Shown here piece by piece: positions 42,451-52,295 of a stretch of 64,000 bases of DNA. Under the pieces are notes generated by a model, which was given only the letters and a program-made list of their open reading frames with translations, ran no database searches and was not told the origin of the DNA. The position numbers and the translations under genes are program-made. This stretch comes from CAIWHR01 sp963788185 (lineage in GTDB: Bacteria > Pseudomonadota > Gammaproteobacteria > Burkholderiales > Casimicrobiaceae): contig CAWBGE010000022.1 of the NCBI GenBank assembly GCA_963788185.1, forward strand, positions 66,582-130,581, in the 5' to 3' direction. The first letter of the stretch is position 1. Every line of letters starts with the position of its first letter.

Positions 42451-43020
42451 CTATTTCGCGCGCCGGACGTCGCGCAGCAGCTGCGCGAGCTCGGTGCCCT
42501 CGAGCACGCGCAGATTCTTCGTGACCGCATACCGTCGCGCGTTGTCGGTGACACCGCCGACCGCGACATAGATGCCCTCGTGCGCATCCCGCGCCTCCTT
42601 TGCCGCGTCGAGTTCGCGCAACGGTTCGATGCCGGTGCTGGCGGCCTTCCAGCGCTTGCACATGACCACCGATCTGCGGCCCGCCTTGATCAGCTCGAAG
42701 TCGGCCGCGTTCCCGCCGAGGCGCGTTACCGCATAGCCGTCGCGGCGGAAAGCGTCGTCCATCGCGCCCGAGAACTCGCGCCACGACATCGCGTCGACGG
42801 CCTCCAGCGTGGAGGCGACCCGCGCGGCGCTCGGCGCGCGCAGCTGTCTCCATCCCGTCACGACCCCGATTCCCACGAACGGGATCGCGGCCATCATGCC
42901 GCCGATCATGTACTGCTCGGGCAGCACGATGCGCGCGACGAGCAGCACTCCCGCCGCGGCAGCGAAGCTCACCCACCACGACGAGCGCAGCAGGATCGCG
43001 AACAGCGACTTCTCCGCCAT
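42451..43020 (-). CDS. Membrane-tethered Mrr-like (PD-D/ExK) protein
   Basis: This 189-residue protein has two N-terminal helices (about 14-32 and 38-56) followed by a restriction-endonuclease-like domain: MSWREFSGAMDDAFRRDGYA, then NAADFELIKAGRRSVVMCKRW. The catalytic Asp (Asp107) and Lys (Lys122) are there, but the usual Gln or Glu of QxK/ExK is Met120, so nuclease activity is doubtful. YVAVGGVTDNARRYA is a common Mrr-domain end. It lies 26 bases upstream of the kinase gene on the same strand. It may bind DNA or nucleotides at the membrane; function unknown. Confidence 0.75.
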   Translation of the reverse strand: MAEKSLFAILLRSSWWVSFAAAAGVLLVARIVLPEQYMIGGMMAAIPFVGIGVVTGWRQLRAPSAARVASTLEAVDAMSWREFSGAMDDAFRRDGYAVTRLGGNAADFELIKAGRRSVVMCKRWKAASTGIEPLRELDAAKEARDAHEGIYVAVGGVTDNARRYAVTKNLRVLEGTELAQLLRDVRRAK

Positions 43021-43155
43021 CTTGAATCTCACGTCTCACCTCACTTGATTCGTCTTTGGCGCGATCCGGGCAATGGGAGCGCGGCGCGCGGGTCGGATGG
43101 GCAAGGCGGCGATCTTGCGGCCTGTGCAGTCAAGGCGTCAACCCGCCGAAAGGCC

Positions 43156-44085
43156 CTATATGCCCAGCACCCACACCCACGCCGAGAAAGTGACGAAGGC
43201 GAGCGCGGTCGTGAGGAGGATCGTCGCCGAAATGCGGCCCGAGTCGGCATCGTAGCGCTGCGCAAAGATGAAGACCCAGCCTGCTGTCGGCAGCGCGGCG
43301 GCGAGGACGGCCGCGGTCGCCGCAAAGGTGTCGACGAAGGGCCGCATCAGTACCCACACGAGAATCGGATGGAGGAGGAGCTTCGCCGCGACCGGGAGCG
43401 CGACGATGGTCGATCGCGGTCGGTCATCCGGACGTGCCAGCGACACGCCGATGGCAAACAGCGCGCAGGGCCCCGCCGCATTGGACAGCAGGCGCACGAT
43501 CTCGTCGACGGGCGTCGGCAACGTCCAGGCGAACGCCGAGAACAGCGCGCCGGCGAAAATGCTGAGCAGAAACGGATTGAGCGCCGCCTTGGCGAGGGCA
43601 TCCCGGATGCCCGCCGTCCACCCGCGCGCGCCGGTCGCGTCCGTCTGCGCCACGGCCAGCGCGGCCGATACGACGATCGTCTGGTCCACGATTGCGGCCA
43701 GTATGGTCGGCGCCGCCGCGCGCTCGCCCATCAACGCCACGATCATCGGGATGCCGAGATAGCCGATGTTGGTGACGCTCGCGGCGAGCCCGAAGAAGGC
43801 GGCATCGCGCAGCAGCGACCCGAGCATGCGCCAGGCGATCAGAATCACGAATGCGAGGGTGCAGAGTCCCGCGATCGTGTAGGCAGCGAAGTAGGGGCCG
43901 TTGGCGATGTCGCGGAACGGCGTGGTCGAAGCGAATCGGAACAGCATCGCCGGCACCGCGAAGTAGAGCAGGAACCCGTTGAACGCCGGCACGGCTTCGC
44001 CGGGCACCCACCGCCGTTTCGCGGCGATGTAACCAAGGAGAATCAGCGCGAAAAACGGCAGGGTGATCGTCAGCATCGTGCGCAT
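43156..44085 (-). CDS. AEC-family (auxin efflux carrier-like) transporter
   Basis: This 309-residue membrane protein has about ten helices in two five-helix halves. It has the typical LLYFAVPAMLFR, SVTNIGYLGIPMIVALMG, LNPFLLSIFAGALF, GPCALFAIGVSLA and AAALPTAGWVFIFAQRYD blocks. Bacterial members export or exchange malonate, malate or similar acids. ATG 44085 or 44076 starts it. It is the most upstream minus-strand gene of this cluster, 135 bases from the Mrr-like gene. The substrate cannot be read. Confidence 0.87.
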   Translation of the reverse strand: MRTMLTITLPFFALILLGYIAAKRRWVPGEAVPAFNGFLLYFAVPAMLFRFASTTPFRDIANGPYFAAYTIAGLCTLAFVILIAWRMLGSLLRDAAFFGLAASVTNIGYLGIPMIVALMGERAAAPTILAAIVDQTIVVSAALAVAQTDATGARGWTAGIRDALAKAALNPFLLSIFAGALFSAFAWTLPTPVDEIVRLLSNAAGPCALFAIGVSLARPDDRPRSTIVALPVAAKLLLHPILVWVLMRPFVDTFAATAAVLAAALPTAGWVFIFAQRYDADSGRISATILLTTALAFVTFSAWVWVLGI

Positions 44086-44138
44086 GGGTGGCGCTACTTT
44101 ACATGGTGCCGCGGTGTTGCACCCAACGCGGTTGAATC

Positions 44139-44189
44139 GTTCGTCCTGAGCTTGTCGAATGGCTTCGACGGGCTCATCCCGAACGGGAC
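44139..44189. repeat. Dispersed hairpin repeat, copy 2
   Basis: The segment begins GTTCGTCCTGAGCTTGTCGA and ends TCGACGGGCTCATCCCGAAC. Inverted TCGAA/TTCGA and GTTCG/CGAAC arms give a long stem. It is related to copy 1 at 15906. It sits in the 288-base divergent gap between the AEC gene and the coiled-coil gene; a CATAAT near 44219 could be a -10 for the latter. Confidence 0.75.
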
Positions 44190-44373
44190 TTCATGCATCG
44201 CGATGCCGGATCAATAGGGCATAATTCTGCACGGGCGGAGTCGGCCAGCCGCCTCAGGCCCCGGTCCGTACTGCGCGCCGGCTGGAGCCGGCGGCGAGAT
44301 GGCTGTCGTGCCGGGTCCGCACGGACGTTTCATGGGCCGTGTCGCCCTCGGATCAACCAGGAGGTGCCCTATC

Positions 44374-45381
44374 GTGGGATTGCTGGACTGGGTATTCGGA
44401 CTGCATTCGACCTCGCGCACGCCGACGCGCGACGAAGAGGTGGCGGCCGCCATCATCGAGCGGGTCGTCGGTGCGACGGACACGCGGCTGAAACTCGTGC
44501 CCAATTACCGGAAGATCCTTCACGACGGCGCATTGACCACACTCGACCACGTCCGGCAGGTACTGCTGGCTATCCCCGGTCCCGTCGCCATAAGCGCCGC
44601 GGCGTGGACCGGCGATCGCACGCTGCGCGCGTTTTTCGCGCGCGCCGCTGATGTGCCGATGCCCTTCAGCCGCAGCCGTGATGTCCGCAGCTTTTTCGCC
44701 GCGACAGCGGCGGAGGAGTGCATCGCGCTGCTGGGGTTCGAGCGCGCCGAGCGCGACGTAATCGCCACGCGGGTCGAAGGCGACGGCTTGCAGCGTGAGG
44801 CCGTCCATACGACGGTCAGTTTCGACAAGCCGGTCGTGCTCGCTCCCACGGCCGACCTGCAGGCCACGCGAATCGAGTTGGGCAAGCGCTCGGTCGACTA
44901 TCTGGCGATGAAGGCATTGGCGCAGATCACCGCACTCAAGGAGCAGAAGAAGGAACTCGAAGAGGAGCGCGCGCTGCTGAGGATGCGGCTGCAGATGGCG
45001 CATGCAGGCGGCCGCGGCCTTGCCGGCATGGTGGGCGAAGCCGGTGTCGCGTCGGTGAACGCCGCGGCGCTCGCCCGGGATCTCGAGGCGAACGAGCAGG
45101 CACTGGCGCGTTTCGCTGCGACGGGCATGATGGCGCCGCTCATGGATCGGCTGCGCGAAGTCCTGGGCGATCCCGGTGCGTGGCTGCGCGTCGACACCCA
45201 CACCCTCGAGCTCGACGAAATGAACGTCAAGGCAGCCGAACCCGGCGGCGCCGTCATCAAGGTGCCGATCTGCGAGCTGTGCCTCGTCGATCGCTCACCC
45301 TACGCGGTGATAATGGCACGGTTTCCCCGCGTCGATTTGCTGCCCGAACAGGACTTGTGGCGGGCCGCCGAGCGGATGTAG
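44374..45381 (+). CDS. Unrecognised coiled-coil protein
   Basis: I do not recognise this 335-residue soluble protein. The GTG start (VGLLDWVFGL) has AGGAGG nine bases upstream; an ATG 75 bases earlier lacks a ribosome site. Visible parts are an acidic N-terminal domain (to about 160), a strong heptad-like coiled coil at about 178-210 (ALKEQKKELEEERALLRMRL), a Gly/Ala-rich linker and a C-terminal domain with CELC at 300-303. There is no signal peptide or membrane helix. It precedes the patatin gene by 45 bases and may be cotranscribed with it. Confidence 0.75.
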   Translation: MGLLDWVFGLHSTSRTPTRDEEVAAAIIERVVGATDTRLKLVPNYRKILHDGALTTLDHVRQVLLAIPGPVAISAAAWTGDRTLRAFFARAADVPMPFSRSRDVRSFFAATAAEECIALLGFERAERDVIATRVEGDGLQREAVHTTVSFDKPVVLAPTADLQATRIELGKRSVDYLAMKALAQITALKEQKKELEEERALLRMRLQMAHAGGRGLAGMVGEAGVASVNAAALARDLEANEQALARFAATGMMAPLMDRLREVLGDPGAWLRVDTHTLELDEMNVKAAEPGGAVIKVPICELCLVDRSPYAVIMARFPRVDLLPEQDLWRAAERM

Positions 45382-45426
45382 CCGGCGCGAATTCGCAGTC
45401 GCTGCTGCGCTGCACGCGAGACAGTG

Positions 45427-47667
45427 ATGCCAGAGTCAACGTCAGATCCCCTGCGCCGCAGCATCGTCGTGGCGCTGACGCTTTCGGCGCTCGTCGGCCA
45501 GCACGATGCATTGGCCGTCGACGTCGCGCCGCGAAGGACCTCGGGCGCGTTGCCGCGCATCGGCCTCGCGTTGTCGGGCGGCGGTGCGCGCGGCATCGCG
45601 CACGTCGGTGTGCTCAAGGTGCTTGACGAGATGCGCATTCCCATCCATTGCGTCACCGGCGCGAGCATGGGTTCGATTGTGGGAGGCGCTTTCGCCGCCG
45701 GCACCCCGCCGGCGGAACTCGAGGAGCTCGTTCTGGCAGCCGACTGGGACGAAATTTTTCGCGACAAGCCGCCTCGAGACGAAATTTCGATCCGCCGCAA
45801 GGGCGACGATTTCAAGACGCTGTTCGCGCCGGAGTTCGGTGTCAGGGACGGTAGCCTCGCGTTGCCGATGGGGGTGATCGCCGGTGTCTCGATCGAGGCG
45901 TTCTTCCGGGTGCTGACCGCACCGGCGATGGGCATCTACGACTTCGACAAGCTGCCGATCCCCTTTCGCGCGCTGGCGACCGACATCGAGACCGGCGAAT
46001 CGGTGGTGCTGCACCGCGGCAGCGTGGCGCAGGCGATGCGCGCCAGCATGGCCGTCCCCGGCGCGATCGCGCCGGTCGAGATCGACAACCGGCTGCTGGT
46101 CGACGGCGGCATCGCCAACAATCTCCCGATCGATGCGGCGCGCAAGCTGTGCGGCGACGTCGTGATCGCCGTCAACATCTCCACCCCGCCGATGAAGCGC
46201 AAGGACCTCACCTCGGCACTGTCGATCGCGGGCCAGCTGGTCAACTTCCTCGGCAAGCAGACGGTCGACGAACAGTTGAAGAGCATGGGTAGCGGCGACG
46301 TGCTGATCGAACCCGCCCTGGGGGATATCTCGGCGAGCAGCTTCGCGCGTTCCAGCGACGCCATCCGCATCGGCGAGGAGGCGACGCGCGCGATGGCGTC
46401 TTCGCTGGCGCGCTACAGCCTGCCGCCGGAACAGTACGCGGCGGTGCGGGCGCTACAGGTCGCGGACCGCAGGTCGCTGGGCACCGTCGACGAGATCCGC
46501 TTCGAAGGCCTGGAGCGCACCAACCCGGCGGTGCTGCGCGGACTGGTGCGAAGCGAGCCGGGCCAGCCATTGACCGAGGACAAGATCGGCGCCGACCTGC
46601 GCCGTATCTACGGCCGCGGCGACTTCGAAAGCGTCGGCTACCACATCCTTGGCGACGGCGGCCCGCGCGCGATGGTCATCACCCCGCGCGAAAAATCGTG
46701 GGGACCGGACTTCCTGCGCTTCGGCATCGGCCTCGAGAGCGATTTCCAGGGCGACAACGCGTTCAATCTGCTGGTCCAGTACCGTCGGACCTGGCTCAAC
46801 CGGCTGGGCGGGGAATGGCTGACCGAGGCGCAGGTCGGGCAGGACACCCACCTCTACTCGGAGTTCTTCCAGCCGCTGCACGAGGCGGGGTCGTGGTTCG
46901 TGTCCCCCTACGGCGGGATTGGCCAGACGACGCGTTCGGTGTTCAGCGGCGACGACAAGATCGCGGACTACCTGGTGGCGTCCGCGCGCGCAGGCGTCGA
47001 CACGGGCGCAGTGCTCGGAACGCGGGGGATCGCGCGCATCGGAGCGTTGTGGAACAAGGTGTACGCGCGGGTCGAGACCGGTGACGCGGTCCTGCCTTCG
47101 ATTCGCGAGCTTTCGGCCGGTGTGCGTGCTCAACTGACGATCGACCAGCTTGATCAGGCGTGGTTTCCGTTGAGTGGCTATGCCGCCCGCGCGAGGGTCT
47201 ATGGGGCGACGAAGTCGCTCGGATCGGACCTCAACTACCAGCGCGTCGACGGGGCCGCCACCGTGGTCAGGTCATGGGGGGCGCACACGTTGAATCTCCA
47301 CGTCGCCGGTGGCACCGATCTCGGTTCGGACATGCCGGCGTACGAGTCCTTCGTGCTCGGTGGACCACTACGGCTTTCCGGATTCCGCCTCGATCAGTTC
47401 GCGGGTCGCCAGTTCGTTTTCGGGCGCGCGATCTACTACAACCGCGTGTTGGCCATGCCGGGCCTGCTGGGCTCGGGCTTGTACGCAGGCGGGTCGGCGG
47501 AAGTCGGATCGATCAGGGATCGCATCGACGGACTGCCGTCTCCGGGAACGCGGTACTCCGGATCGCTGTTCCTGGGTGCCGACACCTTTGCCGGCCCGGC
47601 CTACCTCGGTGCCGGAATCGGCAACGGCGGCAGTTTCAGTGTCTATCTGCTGCTCGGTGCGCCATGA
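45427..47667 (+). CDS. Patatin-like phospholipase with C-terminal beta-barrel (PlpD type)
   Basis: This 746-residue predicted type Vd autotransporter has an N-terminal export signal, then a patatin domain with oxyanion loop SGGGARG, nucleophile Ser80 in GASMGS and Asp in LLVDGGIANN. A POTRA-like segment follows (about 355-425, VDEIRFEGLERTNPAVLRGL), then a 16-strand barrel ending SFSVYLLLGAP. PlpD-type proteins hydrolyse phospholipids at the cell surface or after release. The stop codon TGA overlaps an ATGA that opens the 60-bp repeat array. Confidence 0.88.
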   Translation: MPESTSDPLRRSIVVALTLSALVGQHDALAVDVAPRRTSGALPRIGLALSGGGARGIAHVGVLKVLDEMRIPIHCVTGASMGSIVGGAFAAGTPPAELEELVLAADWDEIFRDKPPRDEISIRRKGDDFKTLFAPEFGVRDGSLALPMGVIAGVSIEAFFRVLTAPAMGIYDFDKLPIPFRALATDIETGESVVLHRGSVAQAMRASMAVPGAIAPVEIDNRLLVDGGIANNLPIDAARKLCGDVVIAVNISTPPMKRKDLTSALSIAGQLVNFLGKQTVDEQLKSMGSGDVLIEPALGDISASSFARSSDAIRIGEEATRAMASSLARYSLPPEQYAAVRALQVADRRSLGTVDEIRFEGLERTNPAVLRGLVRSEPGQPLTEDKIGADLRRIYGRGDFESVGYHILGDGGPRAMVITPREKSWGPDFLRFGIGLESDFQGDNAFNLLVQYRRTWLNRLGGEWLTEAQVGQDTHLYSEFFQPLHEAGSWFVSPYGGIGQTTRSVFSGDDKIADYLVASARAGVDTGAVLGTRGIARIGALWNKVYARVETGDAVLPSIRELSAGVRAQLTIDQLDQAWFPLSGYAARARVYGATKSLGSDLNYQRVDGAATVVRSWGAHTLNLHVAGGTDLGSDMPAYESFVLGGPLRLSGFRLDQFAGRQFVFGRAIYYNRVLAMPGLLGSGLYAGGSAEVGSIRDRIDGLPSPGTRYSGSLFLGADTFAGPAYLGAGIGNGGSFSVYLLLGAP

Positions 47668-47822
47668 GCCCGAAGGGCCGCCCCGAGGGCGAATACCGAC
47701 GTTCCCAGCACGAAGGTAGTCCAGTGACCCCGAAGGGCCGCCCCGAGGGCGAATACCTTCGTTCCCAGCACGAAGGTAGTCCAGTGAGCCCGAAGGGCCG
47801 CCCCGAGGCGCAGAATGCGGGT
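47664..47822 (+). repeat. 60-bp codon-phased tandem repeat array
   Basis: Two full units and one partial, with an exact 60-bp period (CGAAGGGCCG at 47671, 47731 and 47791). Read from the ATG at 47664, each unit gives 20 residues of the form SPKGRPEGEYRRSQHEGSPV. The frame stays open for 59 codons, to a TAG at 47841-47843, and overlaps the patatin stop as ATGA. A single unit lies before dsbB (4044-4103). Whether the small frame is translated is unknown. Confidence 0.85.
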
Positions 47823-47942
47823 TCGTGCCGCGCGACGGGTTAGTATCCTGCTTCGTGGACGGATGCAATTGGGAGATCGCGCTTCATGGCGCCGATATCT
47901 GCGAGAGAGAACACCAAACCCACTTACCTGAAGGAGAGAGTC

Positions 47943-48629
47943 ATGTTGAAACGCATCCTGCGCGCGGCCGTCGCTGCGGCAATGTTCGCGGCCGCCGCCG
48001 GCTTCATCGCATCGCCCGCCGTCGCCCAGTCGGATCAGGCAAAGCTCGTCAGCGCTTCCGAGGTCACGCTATCGAATTTCCTCCGTGATCCGGAGATGGG
48101 TTGGCTGCAGCAGAACCTTCATCGCGCGAAGGCGCTGCTCATTGCACCGGAAGTCGTCAAGGCGGGCTTCATCTTCGGCGGATCGGGCGGCCGCGCCCTG
48201 CTGGTCGCGCGCGATTCGAAGTCGGGCAGGTGGGTCGGCCCGTCGTTCTACAACATGGCCACAGCCAGCGTCGGTTTCCAGGCTGGCGTGTCGGTCTCCG
48301 AGACGATCACCCTGGTGATGACCGACAAGGGCTTCAATTCGCTGCTCGCCACATCGGTGAAGTTCGGCGCGGATGCGAGCGTCGCGGCAGGTCCGGTGGG
48401 CGCGGGCGCCAAGTCCGATGTCGTTGCCGACCTGATTGCGTTCAGTCGCGCCAAGGGCATCTACGGCGGCCTCAACCTCGATGGCACGGTCGTGACTTCG
48501 GCGGACGAGTGGAACCAGGCCTTTTTCGGCAAGAGAGTCCTGCCGCCGGACATTCTGGTCCGCGGCACGGTGACGAACGCGCAGGCCGACAGGTTGCTGG
48601 CCGCGGTGACGAAGGCTACTGCGAAGTAG
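47943..48629 (+). CDS. Exported SYLF-domain (Ysc84-like) lipid-binding protein
   Basis: This 228-residue protein has a signal peptide ending at SPAVAQ. The SYLF domain follows, with KALLIAPEVVKAGFIFGGSGGRALLVARD, GPSFYNMATASVGFQAGVS, FSRAKGIYGGLNLDGTVV and the DEWNQAFFGKRVLPPDIL end block. SYLF domains bind phosphoinositides in eukaryotes; bacterial exported forms are uncharacterised envelope proteins. The ribosome site GAAGGAG lies nine bases before ATG 47943. It is alone on the plus strand and convergent with the dapB-like gene. Confidence 0.9.
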   Translation: MLKRILRAAVAAAMFAAAAGFIASPAVAQSDQAKLVSASEVTLSNFLRDPEMGWLQQNLHRAKALLIAPEVVKAGFIFGGSGGRALLVARDSKSGRWVGPSFYNMATASVGFQAGVSVSETITLVMTDKGFNSLLATSVKFGADASVAAGPVGAGAKSDVVADLIAFSRAKGIYGGLNLDGTVVTSADEWNQAFFGKRVLPPDILVRGTVTNAQADRLLAAVTKATAK

Positions 48630-48721
48630 TCTCGGCAATCGCTGCAGGCAGCATGGCGTGGCTCGAGCCCGCGCCGGATCGCTGCATCTGGCACCCGGAC
48701 ATTCGGCGCTTCGTGTTGCGT

Positions 48722-48755
48722 AGCACCCCGATTCGCAATTGCGAAACGGGGTGCT
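48722..48755. terminator. 34-bp palindrome between convergent genes
   Basis: AGCACCCCG (48722-48730) pairs with CGGGGTGCT (48747-48755), and the centre TTCGCAATTGCGAA is itself palindromic; only one A:A mismatch interrupts each side. It lies at the dapB-like stop and 92 bases past the SYLF stop, so it can terminate both. The 124-base gap holds nothing else. Confidence 0.75.
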
Positions 48756-49555
48756 CAGAGGTCGAGCACCGAGTCCAGCCCGCGGTGGACGCCCACCAGC
48801 GTCGATACCTTGCGAATGGCGAGCAGCGCCCCGTCGACGTACGGGCGAGCGCTGCCTCCCGAGTCGTGACGGAGGGTCAGCCTTTGATCCGGCATTCCGA
48901 AGATGATCTCGGCGCTGATCACGTATCCGGGTAGACGAAGCGAGTGCACCTGGGATCCCGCCAGCGTGGCGCCTCGGGCTTCCCGAGGCCCCACCGTCCG
49001 ATCCACCGGGATCGAAGGCTCGGGACGACGCAGCTTAGACAGGCGGGTCGCGAGTTCGCGGGCTGTCCCGCTTGGCGCGTCGATCTTGTCGTCGTGCGCG
49101 TAGTCGATGATCTCCCACTGCGGAATGAGCTTCGCGGCAGCTTCGGCGAACTTCTGCAGCAACACGACGGTCAAGGCGAAGTTGCCGCAGGCGAGCACCC
49201 CGCGACGCTGATTGCGCGCGACCCCGTCGATCTCCGCGAAATCGTCGTCGGTGAGGCCCGATGTGCCCACCACCACGTGCGCGCCGCGTTCCAGCGCGAT
49301 CAATATGTTGGTTCTGGCGCTGTCCGGCTTGGTGTACTCGACGAAGACGTCGCAGGGGCTGGAGAGCGCCTCCGCGGCCGACGCGTAGACCGGACAGGCG
49401 ACGCCCGCCTCGCCCAGCACCTCGCCCAGGCTGCGGCCCGCATGCTTGCGCGAGACGGCGGCGACGAGCGCAAGGTCCGCAGTCTTGGCAACCGAGCGCG
49501 CAAGCTCCGAGCCGGCCCAGCCCGTCGCACCCGCCAAACACACTTTGATCGCCAT
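48755..49555 (-). CDS. DapB-like dihydrodipicolinate reductase paralogue
   Basis: This 266-residue protein has the DapB fold: GATGWAGSELARSV nucleotide loop, VGTSGLTDDD, LACGNFALTVVLLQKFAEAA and the substrate loop DAPSGTARE. True DapB (lysine and cell-wall synthesis) has catalytic HHxxK; here the loop reads YAHDDK, so the first His (His159 in E. coli) is Ala153, while His154 and Lys157 remain. It is downstream of a peptide ABC operon rather than with lysine genes. A changed substrate, perhaps an imine from a peptide-derived compound, is possible; bona fide DapB is the alternative. Confidence 0.75.
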   Translation of the reverse strand: MAIKVCLAGATGWAGSELARSVAKTADLALVAAVSRKHAGRSLGEVLGEAGVACPVYASAAEALSSPCDVFVEYTKPDSARTNILIALERGAHVVVGTSGLTDDDFAEIDGVARNQRRGVLACGNFALTVVLLQKFAEAAAKLIPQWEIIDYAHDDKIDAPSGTARELATRLSKLRRPEPSIPVDRTVGPREARGATLAGSQVHSLRLPGYVISAEIIFGMPDQRLTLRHDSGGSARPYVDGALLAIRKVSTLVGVHRGLDSVLDL

Positions 49556-49636
49556 GGAGTCTGCCTCAGTCGGTTGGACGGGGTGTCGCGCCGTGACACG
49601 TTTTCGAAGCGTGCCAGCGTGGGGTCGGAGGCCTCG

Positions 49637-50032
49637 CTATCGCGGGGCGCACATGCGTTGCTGCCCGGTCACCGGCTGTGCGCTGGTCAGGTTGCGGTTG
49701 CGCCAGACCGCAAGCAGCCAGAACACGAGTCCGTGCAACGCGCCGATGGCGGAGAAGGACGGCACCACGAACGCGAGCAGACGCGCGTGGGTCAGGGCAA
49801 AGGGTGTGGCGCAGACAAATCCGAGCGCCGCGCTGCTCAGCATGCAATTCAATGCGGTCAATTGCCCGCGCCGGCGCAGGGCCTGAAAGATCGGCACGCC
49901 GATCGCCGTTGCCGGGACGGTGAAAGTGCCGATGATCAGCATGCTCTGCACCGGATCGACTCCGCCACCGAAGAAGGCGATCAATGGCAGGCTGAGCGCG
50001 ACGAGAACGAATGCTGAAATGACACGAAACAT
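49637..50032 (-). CDS. Small four-helix membrane protein
   Basis: This 131-residue protein starts MFRVISAFVLVALSLPLIAF and has four hydrophobic segments with a short basic loop (QALRRRGQ) between the second and third. An in-frame GTG at 50041 could add three residues. I do not recognise the family. It lies between the ABC operon (ending 50155) and the dapB-like gene on the same strand, so it may be cotranscribed with either. Confidence 0.65.
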   Translation of the reverse strand: MFRVISAFVLVALSLPLIAFFGGGVDPVQSMLIIGTFTVPATAIGVPIFQALRRRGQLTALNCMLSSAALGFVCATPFALTHARLLAFVVPSFSAIGALHGLVFWLLAVWRNRNLTSAQPVTGQQRMCAPR

Positions 50033-50154
50033 GGCGGCCACCCATCAAGGGTCCCGCGCGTCGCGGCGACCCGAAGCGCGGGCACTTTGCCCCGCGGTCG
50101 CGGCCGGTGCGCCCGCCGACGGGCCGTTGGAGACAGGCTGCCCGGGCGAAGATT

Positions 50155-51195
<1,041 letters not shown>

Positions 51196-51211
51196 TCGCG
51201 TCCGATTCTCA

Positions 51212-52213
<1,002 letters not shown>

Positions 52214-52295
52214 GGTCAGTCCGGCTGTAAGGGAGCCCGTCGACGGGTCGCGGGTCGAACCGGCACCGGCCGGGCGCTCGCTGGAATCCTGCCGT

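Noticed and set aside
47664..47822. Possible CRISPR-like array
   Set aside because: The 60-bp units are directly adjacent with no spacers and only two and a half copies; they are a tandem repeat.
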